The position numbers and the translations under genes were made by a program. The notes beneath the pieces are model-generated. The model did not search any database. It saw nothing but the letters and a program-made list of their open reading frames with translations, and was not told the origin of the DNA. Positions 26,020 to 35,406 of a DNA stretch of 64,000 nucleotides are shown one piece after another (positions within the stretch are counted from its first letter, which is position 1; the number at the start of each line of letters is the position of its first letter). The DNA is taken from assembly GCF_900167975.1 (NCBI RefSeq), contig NZ_FUZU01000003.1:248001-312000 (forward strand), given 5' to 3'. The DNA is from Ohtaekwangia koreensis. Lineage in GTDB: Bacteria > Bacteroidota > Bacteroidia > Cytophagales > Cyclobacteriaceae.

Positions 26020-26856
26020 ATGAACTCGTCCATTAAAGATGCTTCACACCCGTCTATAGTATATTATGATGGTGATTATCCTTCGCGGAATCAAACTGAA
26101 TATCCGGAAAATTTTGATGAGGTCGTCACATACCAAGGTATAGCAGACGATGTTGATAAGTATATTCAGCTAACCGCGCAATACGGCAAAAAAGTACTGG
26201 AGCTTTGCTGTGGCACCGGCCGGATTTCAATTCCTTTGATAAACCAGGATTGTGTTGTTACAGCTGTGGATGCTTCGGCTGCTATATTAAAACAATTCCG
26301 AAGAAAGGTTGGCAGCATTCCATTTCCTAAAAGCGAAAACCTTTCTATTGTAAAGCAAGATGTAACACAGTTATCGCTTGACACGCGTGACTTTGATGTA
26401 GTAATCTGCGGCTTCAACAGCTTACTCTGTATAGCGGATTTCAATTTACAACTTCAGACTTTACGGAATGCTGCAGATCACTTAAGACCACATGGTCTGC
26501 TTGCCCTCGATATATGGAATCCGCTAGCTGTAAATTTATATGGTGACATTAAACCCGAACCATTCTTTACCCGCAAGAATCCTCACAACGGCAACACCTA
26601 TACGCGTTTTGCAGCAACCGGACCGATGACTATAAACCAGGTACAATCCGTATACGGCTGGTATGATGAATTCAAAAAAGACGGTACGGTTACACGACAA
26701 TCCTATCATATGGAGTGGCGTCTTATTTTTCGTTATGAAATACAATTGATGTTAGAGAGGGCAGGCTTTACACTGAAAGCGATCTACGGCGGAAATCACA
26801 ACGAGCCACTGACTTCAGATAGCCTGAAAATGTTTATTGAAGCCGAGAAAGTTTAG
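26020..26856 (+). CDS. Class I SAM-dependent methyltransferase
   Basis: A 278-aa cytosolic methyltransferase. The SAM-binding motif I is VLELCCGTGRISIPL (about residues 58-72), motif II ends VVTAVDAS with the acidic ribose ligand, and FDVVICGFNSLLCI is the motif IV strand. The C-terminal half has an antiparallel insert (YTRFAATGPMTINQVQSVYG) often seen in small-molecule methyltransferases. Substrate unknown. It follows menF by about 60 bases, but does not resemble MenG/UbiE closely. Confidence 0.85.
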   Translation: MNSSIKDASHPSIVYYDGDYPSRNQTEYPENFDEVVTYQGIADDVDKYIQLTAQYGKKVLELCCGTGRISIPLINQDCVVTAVDASAAILKQFRRKVGSIPFPKSENLSIVKQDVTQLSLDTRDFDVVICGFNSLLCIADFNLQLQTLRNAADHLRPHGLLALDIWNPLAVNLYGDIKPEPFFTRKNPHNGNTYTRFAATGPMTINQVQSVYGWYDEFKKDGTVTRQSYHMEWRLIFRYEIQLMLERAGFTLKAIYGGNHNEPLTSDSLKMFIEAEKV

Positions 26857-26935
26857 TAAGAATTTTATCATAGAAGAAAGCCCGTTCCAACATCATTACC
26901 CTTGGAGATTTGTATTCGAATATAACCTTTACTAT

Positions 26936-26971
26936 ATTAAAGTATACAACCCCATTAAAGTATACAACCCC
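26936..26971 (+). repeat. Perfect 2 x 18-bp tandem repeat
   Basis: Two adjacent identical copies of ATTAAAGTATACAACCCC lie between the methyltransferase gene and the small ORF at 26994. They are in a non-coding spacer and may reflect slippage or a double binding site. Confidence 0.85.
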
Positions 26972-26993
26972 ACGCCTCCAAACCTACTATCCG

Positions 26994-27179
26994 ATGGAAA
27001 AAGTTATTTATTCATCCGAATTAAAGGAACAATTACAACTGGTAGCAAAAGCTACACAGGAATTAACCAAAGAAGACAGTTGTAAATCTCTGGAACAATT
27101 CCTGGCAGAGATCAGCTTCATTCAATATCTTCTTGATGAACTCAAGGAAAAAAGTCCTGCCGCGAATGATCAAAGATAG
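26994..27179 (+). CDS. Small helical protein, unknown
   Basis: A 61-aa ORF from ATG 26994, predicted to be almost entirely helical and charged (SELKEQLQLVAKATQELTKE, FIQYLLDELKEKS). No signal or membrane helix. It ends inside the 3' end of the convergent DUF1624 gene (10-base overlap). The composition looks like a real small protein, but I do not recognise it; a longer in-frame start at 26910 would be translated through the tandem repeat and is less likely. Confidence 0.5.
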   Translation: MEKVIYSSELKEQLQLVAKATQELTKEDSCKSLEQFLAEISFIQYLLDELKEKSPAANDQR

Positions 27180-28390
27180 CTGAGCCACCATTGTTCACGG
27201 TGATTGATCTTATAGGTATCGTACCATTTACAAAGTGGATATAGTGCGAGCACCACAGCAATCCACACCAGGTATACTGTACCAAGACTAAAGCCATATC
27301 CCTTCAAAGCCGGTGAATCGGTAACCCAGGTATTGAACACCATGTCCGACAAAGTATATCCCGTAAGGATGGCAGCTATAACAGCCAGTATATGGATCAC
27401 GTACAAGTGAAGAATATAATAGAACATGGGTACGCGGCCTAGTGAAACAAGTGCCTGTGTCAACTTTCCTTTATACCTCTCGGATATTGCCAGGAAAATC
27501 AACGCTGGTCCGAGCGTTATCAAAACATATAGTAAAGAGGGTGGATATTTGGTGACGTTGATGAATGAAAGAAACGTAAACAGAGGATCCTTCTGAACCG
27601 ACCATGCATGCGGATCGCCATATATATTTAAAAGTCTGAGCAATACGAAGAGAACAACAGCCCCACCTCCGATGGAAAGAAGTATTCTCTTTCTCGTTGA
27701 AGCATCATACGTGGGTTGATACAACGAGCCAAAGCAATAGCCGAGTAGCATCACACCAATCCACGGTATAATCGGGTAGCCGACAAATACAAATGTGAAC
27801 GGGAATCGAAATCCCCCTTGCTCATGCAAGAGCGACCAGCCCATGGCATCGGCTCCTTGTCCGGCTACATGAATCGGGTCGAGTATATTATGACCTGCAA
27901 CTAAAAGTACTCCCAGCACCAGAATGGCTTTAAAAGGCAAATGAATAAAAAGTGCAAGTGAAATCATGCCGATTGCAAGCGCCCATATCACCGTGAGTGC
28001 AATCAATGAAAAATGAATATTGAAAAACCAGGCGAAGTTTAATACAGTAAATTCCAGTACGATCAGCCAGACGCCACGCTTCAAAAGAAATGCCGACAGT
28101 TCTTTTTTCCCTTTACGACTTCCTACCATAAAGGCAGATGTACCGGCGAGGAATACAAATACAGGAGCACAGAAGTGAGTGATCCACCGCGTCATAAATA
28201 TAGCAGCCGTTGTTTTATTCAGGTCTGCCGGATTGAAAAGGAAAGCATCCGCATGAAAATAATCACGCACATGATCGAGTGCCATAATCACCATCACAAG
28301 GCCACGCAACAAATCGATCGATTCGATGCGGTTGGATGATTTAAGTGTGGTGCTAAAAGGATGAGGGGTTGTAAGGGTTACTGTGCTCAT
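27170..28390 (-). CDS. DUF1624 / heparan-alpha-glucosaminide N-acetyltransferase-like membrane protein
   Basis: A 406-aa inner-membrane protein with about 10-11 helices. The family signature is in the first helix region, RIESIDLLRGLVMVIMALDH, followed by the HVRDYFHADAF and FCAPVFVFLAG stretches. Relatives include human HGSNAT, which transfers acetyl groups across a membrane to an amino sugar; bacterial members are thought to acylate envelope glycans, but this has not been shown for this one. It is convergent with, and overlaps by 10 bases, the small ORF at 26994. Confidence 0.82.
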   Translation of the reverse strand: MSTVTLTTPHPFSTTLKSSNRIESIDLLRGLVMVIMALDHVRDYFHADAFLFNPADLNKTTAAIFMTRWITHFCAPVFVFLAGTSAFMVGSRKGKKELSAFLLKRGVWLIVLEFTVLNFAWFFNIHFSLIALTVIWALAIGMISLALFIHLPFKAILVLGVLLVAGHNILDPIHVAGQGADAMGWSLLHEQGGFRFPFTFVFVGYPIIPWIGVMLLGYCFGSLYQPTYDASTRKRILLSIGGGAVVLFVLLRLLNIYGDPHAWSVQKDPLFTFLSFINVTKYPPSLLYVLITLGPALIFLAISERYKGKLTQALVSLGRVPMFYYILHLYVIHILAVIAAILTGYTLSDMVFNTWVTDSPALKGYGFSLGTVYLVWIAVVLALYPLCKWYDTYKINHREQWWLSYL

Positions 28391-28730
28391 GGGGCGCGAA
28401 ACTACGGATAAATGATAATGAGTTTAAAGCGGCGGTGGAAATATAAATTTTACCAGTTCAAACGTAATCAGCAAGGAACAGGTTGACACTTTCCTTGAAG
28501 GATATACATGAATAATTTTCATCCAAACCGAAATTCTTTTCATTATCTATTTTCGATTGGGAATCAATTCTTTATAGAGACATAAGCGGACAGAATATAT
28601 ACAATCGTTGAAAAATATCTCCAATCTTAACGTCCAGGTATACACCAACCGATGCCGAACAAATCATTCCCACAGGCATAAAATTTACACCTGGATAATC
28701 CGTTACTTCCAAAAACAATTATAAAAGTAT
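28391..28730. other. 340-base divergent intergenic region
   Basis: Separates the DUF1624 gene from the SPW gene. AT-rich with scattered ATATA words and a weak AAGGAA/TTCCTT dyad near 28473-28497. No ORF, tRNA or clear promoter match seen. It must hold promoters for both flanking genes. Confidence 0.6.
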
Positions 28731-29186
28731 ATGAGATTCATATCCACAAAAGTGCATGGCGTTCTGGACTATCTCGTGGGGGCAGCACTGATTGGAATTC
28801 CCTGGCTGCTTGGCTTCACGATCGATAGCCCTGAGACTTGGGTACCGGTTGCATTGGGCGGTAGCACTTTATTCTACAGCCTGCTTACGAACTATGAACC
28901 AGGTCTTATAAAATTACTACCGATGCCTGTTCACCTAATTATTGATTTTTTATCCGGTGTTCTGTTGGCGGCATCACCCTGGCTTTTCGAATTTGCCGAT
29001 CATCTTTACATTCCGCACGTTGCCTTTGGCGCTTCTGAAATTATAATCACACTGCTAACGCGAACTGTGCCCGGTAAGAAGTCTTCAGCCAATCAAAAGG
29101 TAAAAGAAGGGGACGATAGCACCTTGCGTAAAAGTCCATGGGTGACAAAGGAGCAAAGGGGTCCTTGGGTGACACCAGCCAAGTAA
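28731..29186 (+). CDS. SPW repeat membrane protein
   Basis: A 151-aa protein with four hydrophobic helices arranged as two related halves, each containing the short motif that names the family: IGIPWLLGF (about residues 22-30) and AASPWLFEF (about 80-88), preceded by HGVLDYLVG and HLIIDFLSG. The polar C-terminus carries a small duplicated SPWVTKEQ / GPWVTPAK stretch. SPW proteins are widespread small membrane proteins without a known function. A terminator follows directly. Confidence 0.8.
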   Translation: MRFISTKVHGVLDYLVGAALIGIPWLLGFTIDSPETWVPVALGGSTLFYSLLTNYEPGLIKLLPMPVHLIIDFLSGVLLAASPWLFEFADHLYIPHVAFGASEIIITLLTRTVPGKKSSANQKVKEGDDSTLRKSPWVTKEQRGPWVTPAK

Positions 29187-29205
29187 CGTCAAGATTATAG
29201 TATAG

Positions 29206-29240
29206 AAGCTTGTTACCCGTGAGGGCGACAAGCTTTTTTT
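29206..29240 (+). terminator. Intrinsic terminator after the SPW gene
   Basis: Stem AAGCTTGT (29206-29213) with ACAAGCTT (29228-29235), then TTTTT to 29240. Confidence 0.88.
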
Positions 29241-29390
29241 ATACTATTGGTCGTCATTAGTATACATTTAGCGAATAAAGAGTTAACATATACTTAATTC
29301 AATCGATTGTAAGAAATTGACGAAATATTTTATGCGGTTATCAAACCATTGCTGGTTTATAAACTACCATGAATAGTTATATTTACTAAC

Positions 29391-30023
29391 ATGGTAAAGA
29401 TAGCCGTACTTGATGATCACGCCCTGTTCAGAATTGGCTTAATGACTCTTCTCAAAGAAGAGCCACGTTTTGAAATAACAGGCGAATACAAAAGCTTCAA
29501 TGCTATAAAACCATATGTCTCAACACTTGATGCACACCTGGTGCTTGTAGACATCTCTCTTAATAAACAAGCAGGCTTCGATGTCGCCAGCTATATCAAA
29601 GTACATAATCCCAACATCCGGATAATTATACTTACCCTGTTAAAAGAAGAGTGCCACATCATGAATGCTATGGAAGCTGACATTGACGGCTATATCCATA
29701 AAGACTCGGAACCTGAAGAAATCCTTTCGGGGATAAACAGAGTGTTAGAAGGGGAGAAATTCTATTCACTCGAAATATCCAATCTGCTGATCACAAACCT
29801 TCATAAAAGAAATTTCAGAGGACTCCCCTTCCTTACCACGAAGGAAAAACAAATTATCAGGTATCTGATGGAGGGAAATTCAAGTAAAGAAATAGCGGCC
29901 ATGCTTGATGTGAGTCCGCGTACCATCGATACGCACCGCGCGAATATACTTGGCAAGTTCAACCTGAAGAATACAACCGAACTGGTGACAAAAATAGCCG
30001 AGCAAAAAATCCGGATCTCCTGA
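29391..30023 (+). CDS. Orphan LuxR/FixJ-type response regulator
   Basis: A 210-aa two-domain regulator: a receiver (residues about 3-120) with acidic DD pair at 8-9, phospho-acceptor Asp in VLVDIS (about residue 53) and the conserved Lys in HKDSEP; and a C-terminal LuxR helix-turn-helix (FLTTKEKQIIRYLMEG, SSKEIAAMLDVSPRTID). No histidine kinase gene is near, so its partner is elsewhere. A near-match TATATTTA to the -7 consensus ends 5 bases before the ATG, suggesting a very short leader. Confidence 0.9.
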   Translation: MVKIAVLDDHALFRIGLMTLLKEEPRFEITGEYKSFNAIKPYVSTLDAHLVLVDISLNKQAGFDVASYIKVHNPNIRIIILTLLKEECHIMNAMEADIDGYIHKDSEPEEILSGINRVLEGEKFYSLEISNLLITNLHKRNFRGLPFLTTKEKQIIRYLMEGNSSKEIAAMLDVSPRTIDTHRANILGKFNLKNTTELVTKIAEQKIRIS

Positions 30024-30684
30024 TTCAATCCCTCACCCATCCTCTCTTACTACTTATCGATTCATGCGAACGTGACATTGCTTGTGCGCAGTATTCGTTA
30101 CAACGCAGCATAAAACTATACTATATTAAAAAATTACATAGCGTTTCGGTTTAACACCAAGTATATAGTATATTTCCGCTAACGTTGTAAAAAATCGCAT
30201 TACAATTTTTTCTGCGCATTACCTACAAACCGATCCGTAAATTCTTCAGCTTATTGCTAGGTAATATTGCCGATGCATCCGGTATATCTCTCATCTTATC
30301 TTACTCATGGGATTGCTTTACCAAATCAAAAACATCAAATATAGCAAGCTATCGTTTGAAAAGTGATCCCGGGCGAGTTCGCTATGTGTAGCAAAGGTGG
30401 AAGGGTTGAATTCAGGTTCCGCGAACAGACGTCTCATTCATTGACCTAATTAAACCTATAAATATATATGAGAAGAATACCACCACATCCTAAGATTTAA
30501 AGTGTTGTACGCTTCTTCAGCAATCGTCTGAAGATAGCCCGGATACGAATTGCTTTATAGTACCGACTCCTGTTGGTTAACAGTCGTGAACGCACACCGC
30601 GTTCATACACTCGTGTATTGTCTTTTTGATAAGGTGAAAACGCTATATATAACGAGTCACCTCCGTATTCATCAACACTAAATA
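30024..30684. other. 661-base intergenic region upstream of the TonB receptor operon
   Basis: Largest gene-free stretch in the window. I see a weak hairpin TTGTAA/TTACAA followed by six T (about 30185-30211) that might end the regulator transcript, a 7-bp hairpin TCTTCAG/CTGAAGA at 30514-30534 and a DNA dyad ATACAC-TC-GTGTAT at 30605-30618. No tRNA or known riboswitch pattern recognised. The short ORF on the minus strand at 30497-30709 has no protein-like features. Confidence 0.5.
30605..30618. promoter_or_regulatory. Dyad ATACAC-TC-GTGTAT upstream of the TonB receptor
   Basis: A perfect 6-bp dyad with a 2-base centre, 66 bases before the receptor start. Size suits a dimeric repressor or activator site; no direct evidence for binding. 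Confidence 0.25.
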
Positions 30685-33615
30685 ATGAACATGAAAACAG
30701 TTCTACCATTACTACTAGTCATTGTATGTATTTTACCAACCCTGGCCCAGGAATCTAAAATAACAGGCAAAGTATCGTCCACTGTCGATGGTGCTCCCTT
30801 ACCCGGTGTGAGTGTTATCCTGAAAGGTGATGCCGGCAAGGGTACACTTACCGATGCACAAGGTATATATACCATCACCGCGACACCGAATGATATATTG
30901 GTGTTCTCTTTCATCGGCTTCAAAACGAAAGAAGTTAAAATAGGATCGGAAACAACCATCGATGCTCCTCTGGAGGAGACCTTAAATGAGTTGAGTGAAA
31001 TAGTTGTTACCGGCACACGAAGCGTGGGGCGCACGGTGCTTGAAACACCTGTGCCTGTAGACGTGATTCCAATCCAGGATATTATGGGAGAGCTTCCGCA
31101 AATAGACCTCGCGCAAATGCTCGCTATACTTGCTCCAAGTTTCAATGCAGTGCGGTCGCAAGGCGGTGATCTTGATTCTCACGTTGATCCGGCTCAGCTC
31201 AGAAACCTGGCGCCTAACCAGACACTCGTACTGGTGAATGGTAAACGAAGACATACTTCTTCCCTTCTCATTATTACAACTGCCGTTGGAAGTCCTTCTA
31301 CCTCTGTGGATCTGATGACTATACCAGCCTCTGCTATAGAAAAGGTGGAGATCCTTCGCGATGGTGCAGCAGCACAGTATGGCTCCGATGCAGTCGCGGG
31401 TGTAATCAATATAGTATTGAAAAAAGGTACTGATAAACTTACCGGAAGCTTTACCGGTGGCGGATACCTGAACTCCGGAGGCGATGCCGGTAGTCTGACT
31501 GACAAGGGTAATCCGGATGGGTATAATTATCAGTTGACGGCAAACTATGGATTCTCCCTCGGTGCGAAAGGATTCATTAATCTTTCCGGGGAGCTCACAC
31601 AACGGAGGCCAACACTACGTCCTTTTGTAAACGACTGGGAAGTATATGACGCCACCTATCTGAATAATGAACGAACGGATAAATATGGCAATCCCGTCAT
31701 TACAAATCCTGAGCTCATTGCTGCCTTGGGAAGCGGTAATGAAGCACTGGCCTCTTCTGTAAAAACATCTGAAGGATTGATGGCTGCACGTGGCCTGGAG
31801 CCTGAAGACTTCGCAGTATATGCTGGTATGCCGGCTATAACATTGGGAAGTACATTCTATAACGCGGAGTACGCATTAAGCCCCACCACTACCTTATATG
31901 CCTTCGGAGGTATATCTTATAAATTCCTGGAAGGATATTCGTGTTATTTCAGAAGGCCCGCACAAACCGATCGCTTTAATTATTTACTATATCCCAATGG
32001 ATTCAGACCACAGATGACTTCCAACACCGCGGATTACTCTTCTACGATCGGACTTCGAAGTAAAGCAGGGCTGTTCAATATGGACTTCAGCAATACGTTC
32101 GGTAGAAATAAAATGCGCATCGGTATGGTGAATACTTTCAATGCGTCACTCGGTTCTAATTCACCGGTGGAAATGAATCTGGGTACACACCAGTTCTCGC
32201 AAAACACTACAAACCTTGACTTCTCACGTAACTTCAAAGATATAGCGCATGGACTAAATATAGCCTTCGGTGCTGAAATGCGCGTGGAAAATTACAAGAT
32301 CCTGAAGGGACAGGAAGAAAGTTATACCACGGGAGATGCCGGTACATTAACGATCACACAAGATGGACTTTTAGTGGGTCCCGATGGAAAACCCCTGGAA
32401 GATGGCAGCAGCACTCCTATTGTTGATGCGAATGGAAATCCGGTAGCAGTACAACGTGGAGACCAGGTCATCATAAAATCACTGGCATCCAATTGCCAAT
32501 GCTTTGCAGGATTCGGTCCTAAAAATGAACGCGATGAGTATAGAACGAACGTTGCTGCGTATATAGATGCTGAGCTTGAGCTTTCTGAAGCTCTACTTAT
32601 AGCAGGCGCAGCGCGTGTTGAAAATTACTCTGACTTCGGAGGAGTCGTTACCGGTAAATTTGCAGCGCGATATTCTATACTTAAGAATCTTTCGCTTCGC
32701 GGATCGATTTCCAGCGGATATAGGGCACCCTCTTTACAGGAACTAAACTATACACATACCGCTACCGTATTCCTCCCGGATCAGAATGGCGTACCACAGC
32801 CCGTTGACTATACTACCTATCCTACCAACAGTACAGCGGCACGGGTACTGGGCATCAAAGAGCTTTCCCAAGAACGCTCCAAGAGTATAGGAACAGGCCT
32901 CACCTATCAACCTATCATTGGCTTTGAGATCACCGTTGATGCCTATCAGATCGATGTAAAGGACCGGATTTTCAGAACGAACAGCTTCAATGCTGCTGAG
33001 GTTGGCAATAACTACGATGAAGTAATCGGAGCACAGGGCGAAGCGCAGTTCTTTGTGAATGGAGGTAATGTACGATCAAAAGGTATAGAGCTCGTGGGTA
33101 ATTATACTACAAGCCTTACCGGCAATTCTCAGATCAACATAAACCTGGCGGCTATATTTAGCAAGAACGAACTTATCGATACCAAGGTGGTCGATCTGAA
33201 TGTTGAGAACCTGACAGACGAACAACTTGTTGAGAAGTATTTGAACCGATCTGTTATAGGTCAGTTTGAGACGGGTACACCCCGCACAAAACTGATCGGT
33301 TCTGCAAATTACCGCTTCGGAAAGTTCTCTTCTATGTTCCGCGGTACCTACTATGGAAGTGTTACTGAACTTTCAACCGTTTCCGATGCCAGCGGAGTAT
33401 ATTATGATCAAACTTTTTCGGGACAGACTATATTTGATATGAGCATCAGCTACGACCTTACCATGAACCTAAAACTGTCTGTTGGCGGCAACAATATATT
33501 TGACAAGTACCCAGACATCATGCGAGAGGAGAACAGAGGTTTCTACCTGTACTCCAACAGCCAGCAAGGTTCCAATGGCGCATATTACTACGGACGGATT
33601 TTATTCAACTTCTAA
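30685..33615 (+). CDS. TonB-dependent receptor with carboxypeptidase-like N-terminal domain
   Basis: A 976-aa outer-membrane transporter. After a signal peptide ending LPTLAQ come a CarboxypepD_reg-like beta-sandwich (about residues 25-105, SSTVDGAPLPGVSVILKGD), a plug domain (about 110-240, ending with IEKVEILRDGAAAQYGSDAV) and a 22-strand barrel ending in YGRILFNF with terminal Phe. A TonB-box-like stretch LSEIVVTGTR precedes the plug. No SusD partner follows, so it is more like a small-molecule receptor than a glycan SusCD pair. It heads a run with a lipoprotein, a Tat-exported aminotransferase and a permease. Confidence 0.92.
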   Translation: MNMKTVLPLLLVIVCILPTLAQESKITGKVSSTVDGAPLPGVSVILKGDAGKGTLTDAQGIYTITATPNDILVFSFIGFKTKEVKIGSETTIDAPLEETLNELSEIVVTGTRSVGRTVLETPVPVDVIPIQDIMGELPQIDLAQMLAILAPSFNAVRSQGGDLDSHVDPAQLRNLAPNQTLVLVNGKRRHTSSLLIITTAVGSPSTSVDLMTIPASAIEKVEILRDGAAAQYGSDAVAGVINIVLKKGTDKLTGSFTGGGYLNSGGDAGSLTDKGNPDGYNYQLTANYGFSLGAKGFINLSGELTQRRPTLRPFVNDWEVYDATYLNNERTDKYGNPVITNPELIAALGSGNEALASSVKTSEGLMAARGLEPEDFAVYAGMPAITLGSTFYNAEYALSPTTTLYAFGGISYKFLEGYSCYFRRPAQTDRFNYLLYPNGFRPQMTSNTADYSSTIGLRSKAGLFNMDFSNTFGRNKMRIGMVNTFNASLGSNSPVEMNLGTHQFSQNTTNLDFSRNFKDIAHGLNIAFGAEMRVENYKILKGQEESYTTGDAGTLTITQDGLLVGPDGKPLEDGSSTPIVDANGNPVAVQRGDQVIIKSLASNCQCFAGFGPKNERDEYRTNVAAYIDAELELSEALLIAGAARVENYSDFGGVVTGKFAARYSILKNLSLRGSISSGYRAPSLQELNYTHTATVFLPDQNGVPQPVDYTTYPTNSTAARVLGIKELSQERSKSIGTGLTYQPIIGFEITVDAYQIDVKDRIFRTNSFNAAEVGNNYDEVIGAQGEAQFFVNGGNVRSKGIELVGNYTTSLTGNSQININLAAIFSKNELIDTKVVDLNVENLTDEQLVEKYLNRSVIGQFETGTPRTKLIGSANYRFGKFSSMFRGTYYGSVTELSTVSDASGVYYDQTFSGQTIFDMSISYDLTMNLKLSVGGNNIFDKYPDIMREENRGFYLYSNSQQGSNGAYYYGRILFNF

Positions 33616-33628
33616 CCTGTAACAGCTG

Positions 33629-34129
33629 ATGAAAAATTTACTTCTTACAACGACCCGGATGATGTTTATACTTATACCGGCTCTTCTATACTTAACCGCA
33701 TGTGAGCAAGATAATGTTGAACCTGAGCTAAACACCGCTCCGGGAGGTGGCACACTTTCGGTATACAAGGCCTATACTCTTAACGCTGTACAGGGAAATA
33801 TAGAGGGACGTATTGTATTCTGGAAAGACAATGCTAAAAATACACTGGTGCAGGTTTCGCTGTATAATACTACCAGCGATAAGTTTTATCCTTCCGGGAT
33901 CTATAGCGGGAAAGCGGAAGATGCTTTGCTGACCGAGCTGCAGCCCCTATACTCTGTCAACGGCAGCACCGGTGAATTTGGAACTTCTAAATTCTATGTC
34001 ATTACCAGCAAAACATTTTTTGATGAGCTTGAAGAGTACGATGCACACGTGAAGATCTTTCTGGAGTCGAGCGTGATTGCTGCAGGTGATATAGGAGAAA
34101 ATGCTACCCCGGTAGCGGCCAGTGAATAG
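33629..34129 (+). CDS. Lipoprotein linked to the TonB receptor, unknown
   Basis: A 166-aa lipoprotein: signal peptide with lipobox ending ALLYLTAC (C25), then a mature domain of about 140 residues with beta-strand character (NIEGRIVFWKDNAKNTLVQV, YSVNGSTGEFGTSKFYVI). It starts 13 bases after the receptor stop, so it is surely co-transcribed, and could be a surface or periplasmic substrate-binding partner. I do not recognise its domain. Confidence 0.78.
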   Translation: MKNLLLTTTRMMFILIPALLYLTACEQDNVEPELNTAPGGGTLSVYKAYTLNAVQGNIEGRIVFWKDNAKNTLVQVSLYNTTSDKFYPSGIYSGKAEDALLTELQPLYSVNGSTGEFGTSKFYVITSKTFFDELEEYDAHVKIFLESSVIAAGDIGENATPVAASE

Positions 34130-34171
34130 AAAACCAACTCAACAATATATTCCACCAAACAAACCAGTAAC

Positions 34172-35356
34172 ATGACAACACCGGGTATTAGTAGAAGAAC
34201 ATGGCTGAGACAGAGCGCTGTCACTGCAGGCGGCATTGTAACCAGTCTTGCATTGCCGGGCACCATCGAGGCGAAACCTGCCTTTGGGATGAAGCCCTAT
34301 AAAGGACAATATCATCTGCTCGAACAATATCATATTGCTCCTTCGGATATGGAAAACCTGAAGGCGCGCTTGCTGGCAAATGAAAATCCGTGGGGACCTT
34401 CAAAGAAAGCAGTCGCGGCCATTGCAGAAAGTGCCAGTAAAGGCAACCGGTATGTATATAAAAGCTGCCTGAAGATGATCGAGATCCTGGCGCAAAAAGA
34501 AGGTGTTGCTCCGGAGAATATACTCCTGGCACCGGGATCAACCGATGTACTTGAGAAAGTAGCATTCGCGCTTTGTATGAAAGGCGGCAATGTAATTTCA
34601 GCAGATCCTTCCTATATGTCGCTGGTAAATACAGCCACGTCTATTGGTGCTACCTGGAAAAATGTACCGCTTCGCGCGGACTATGCGCACGACCTAACTG
34701 CCATGGCCGGCGTTGTCGATGCTGATACCAAACTGATATATATCTGTAACCCAAACAACCCTACCGGTACATTAACGCCTATTGAAGAGATCAAGACCTT
34801 CAGCAGAAAGGTGGCTTCCAAAGCTCCTATATTTATCGATGAAGCTTACCTCGAGCTATTGGATGAACCCGACAAGCAGACTGCCGTTGGCCTGATCAAG
34901 GAAGGACATGATGTGATCATCAGCAGAACTTTCTCGAAGATCCACGGTATGGCCGGATTACGGATCGGGTATATGGTGGCAAAACCGGAACGTGTTAAAA
35001 TGATTCAGGACTTGGTGCGTACTGAAATGGGCATCAGCATTACCTCACTCGAAGGTGCGCTCGCCAGTATGAACGATATAGAGTTTCAAAACTATACACG
35101 CACCAATAACAAAAAGAACCGCGAGTACGTTTTTGCCGAGCTTACAAAAGCAAAAATGAATCCTATACCTTCCTATACCAGTTTCATTCTCTTCCCGATA
35201 CAAATACCGGTAAAGGATATGATGGCAAAGATGCTTGAAAAAGGCGTAGGTATACGGGGATACGATATACACGGCAAGCCGTACGGCCGCGTTAGTATGG
35301 GCACCATGGATGAGCTCAAACTCTTTGTGAAGACTTTGAATGAAATTGTGAGTTGA
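34172..35356 (+). CDS. Tat-exported class I/II PLP aminotransferase (HisC-like)
   Basis: A 394-aa enzyme of the histidinol-phosphate aminotransferase-like branch of fold-type I. The N-terminus is a twin-arginine signal: ISRRTWLRQS (RR at residues 8-9), then a weakly hydrophobic stretch ending LPGTIEAKP. The catalytic fold is intact: NPNNPTGT (193-200), FIDEAYLE with the pyridine-N Asp, and the PLP lysine K256 in SRTFSKIHGMAGLRIGY. Tat export implies folding with PLP in the cytoplasm and action in the periplasm. It is placed between a TonB-receptor lipoprotein and a permease. Confidence 0.88.
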   Translation: MTTPGISRRTWLRQSAVTAGGIVTSLALPGTIEAKPAFGMKPYKGQYHLLEQYHIAPSDMENLKARLLANENPWGPSKKAVAAIAESASKGNRYVYKSCLKMIEILAQKEGVAPENILLAPGSTDVLEKVAFALCMKGGNVISADPSYMSLVNTATSIGATWKNVPLRADYAHDLTAMAGVVDADTKLIYICNPNNPTGTLTPIEEIKTFSRKVASKAPIFIDEAYLELLDEPDKQTAVGLIKEGHDVIISRTFSKIHGMAGLRIGYMVAKPERVKMIQDLVRTEMGISITSLEGALASMNDIEFQNYTRTNNKKNREYVFAELTKAKMNPIPSYTSFILFPIQIPVKDMMAKMLEKGVGIRGYDIHGKPYGRVSMGTMDELKLFVKTLNEIVS

Positions 35357-35406
35357 TAGCAATCATTCTACACGGTATATAGCCGTTCTGAAAGAGGCAC
35401 ACCGCA

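Noticed and set aside
30361-30430. G/C-rich patch in the long leader that might be a riboswitch
   Set aside because: I could not match it to any known aptamer core and no consistent long stem forms; kept only as a note.
30497-30709. A 70-aa minus-strand frame upstream of the TonB receptor
   Set aside because: It runs into the receptor start region, has odd composition and no start signal; not called.
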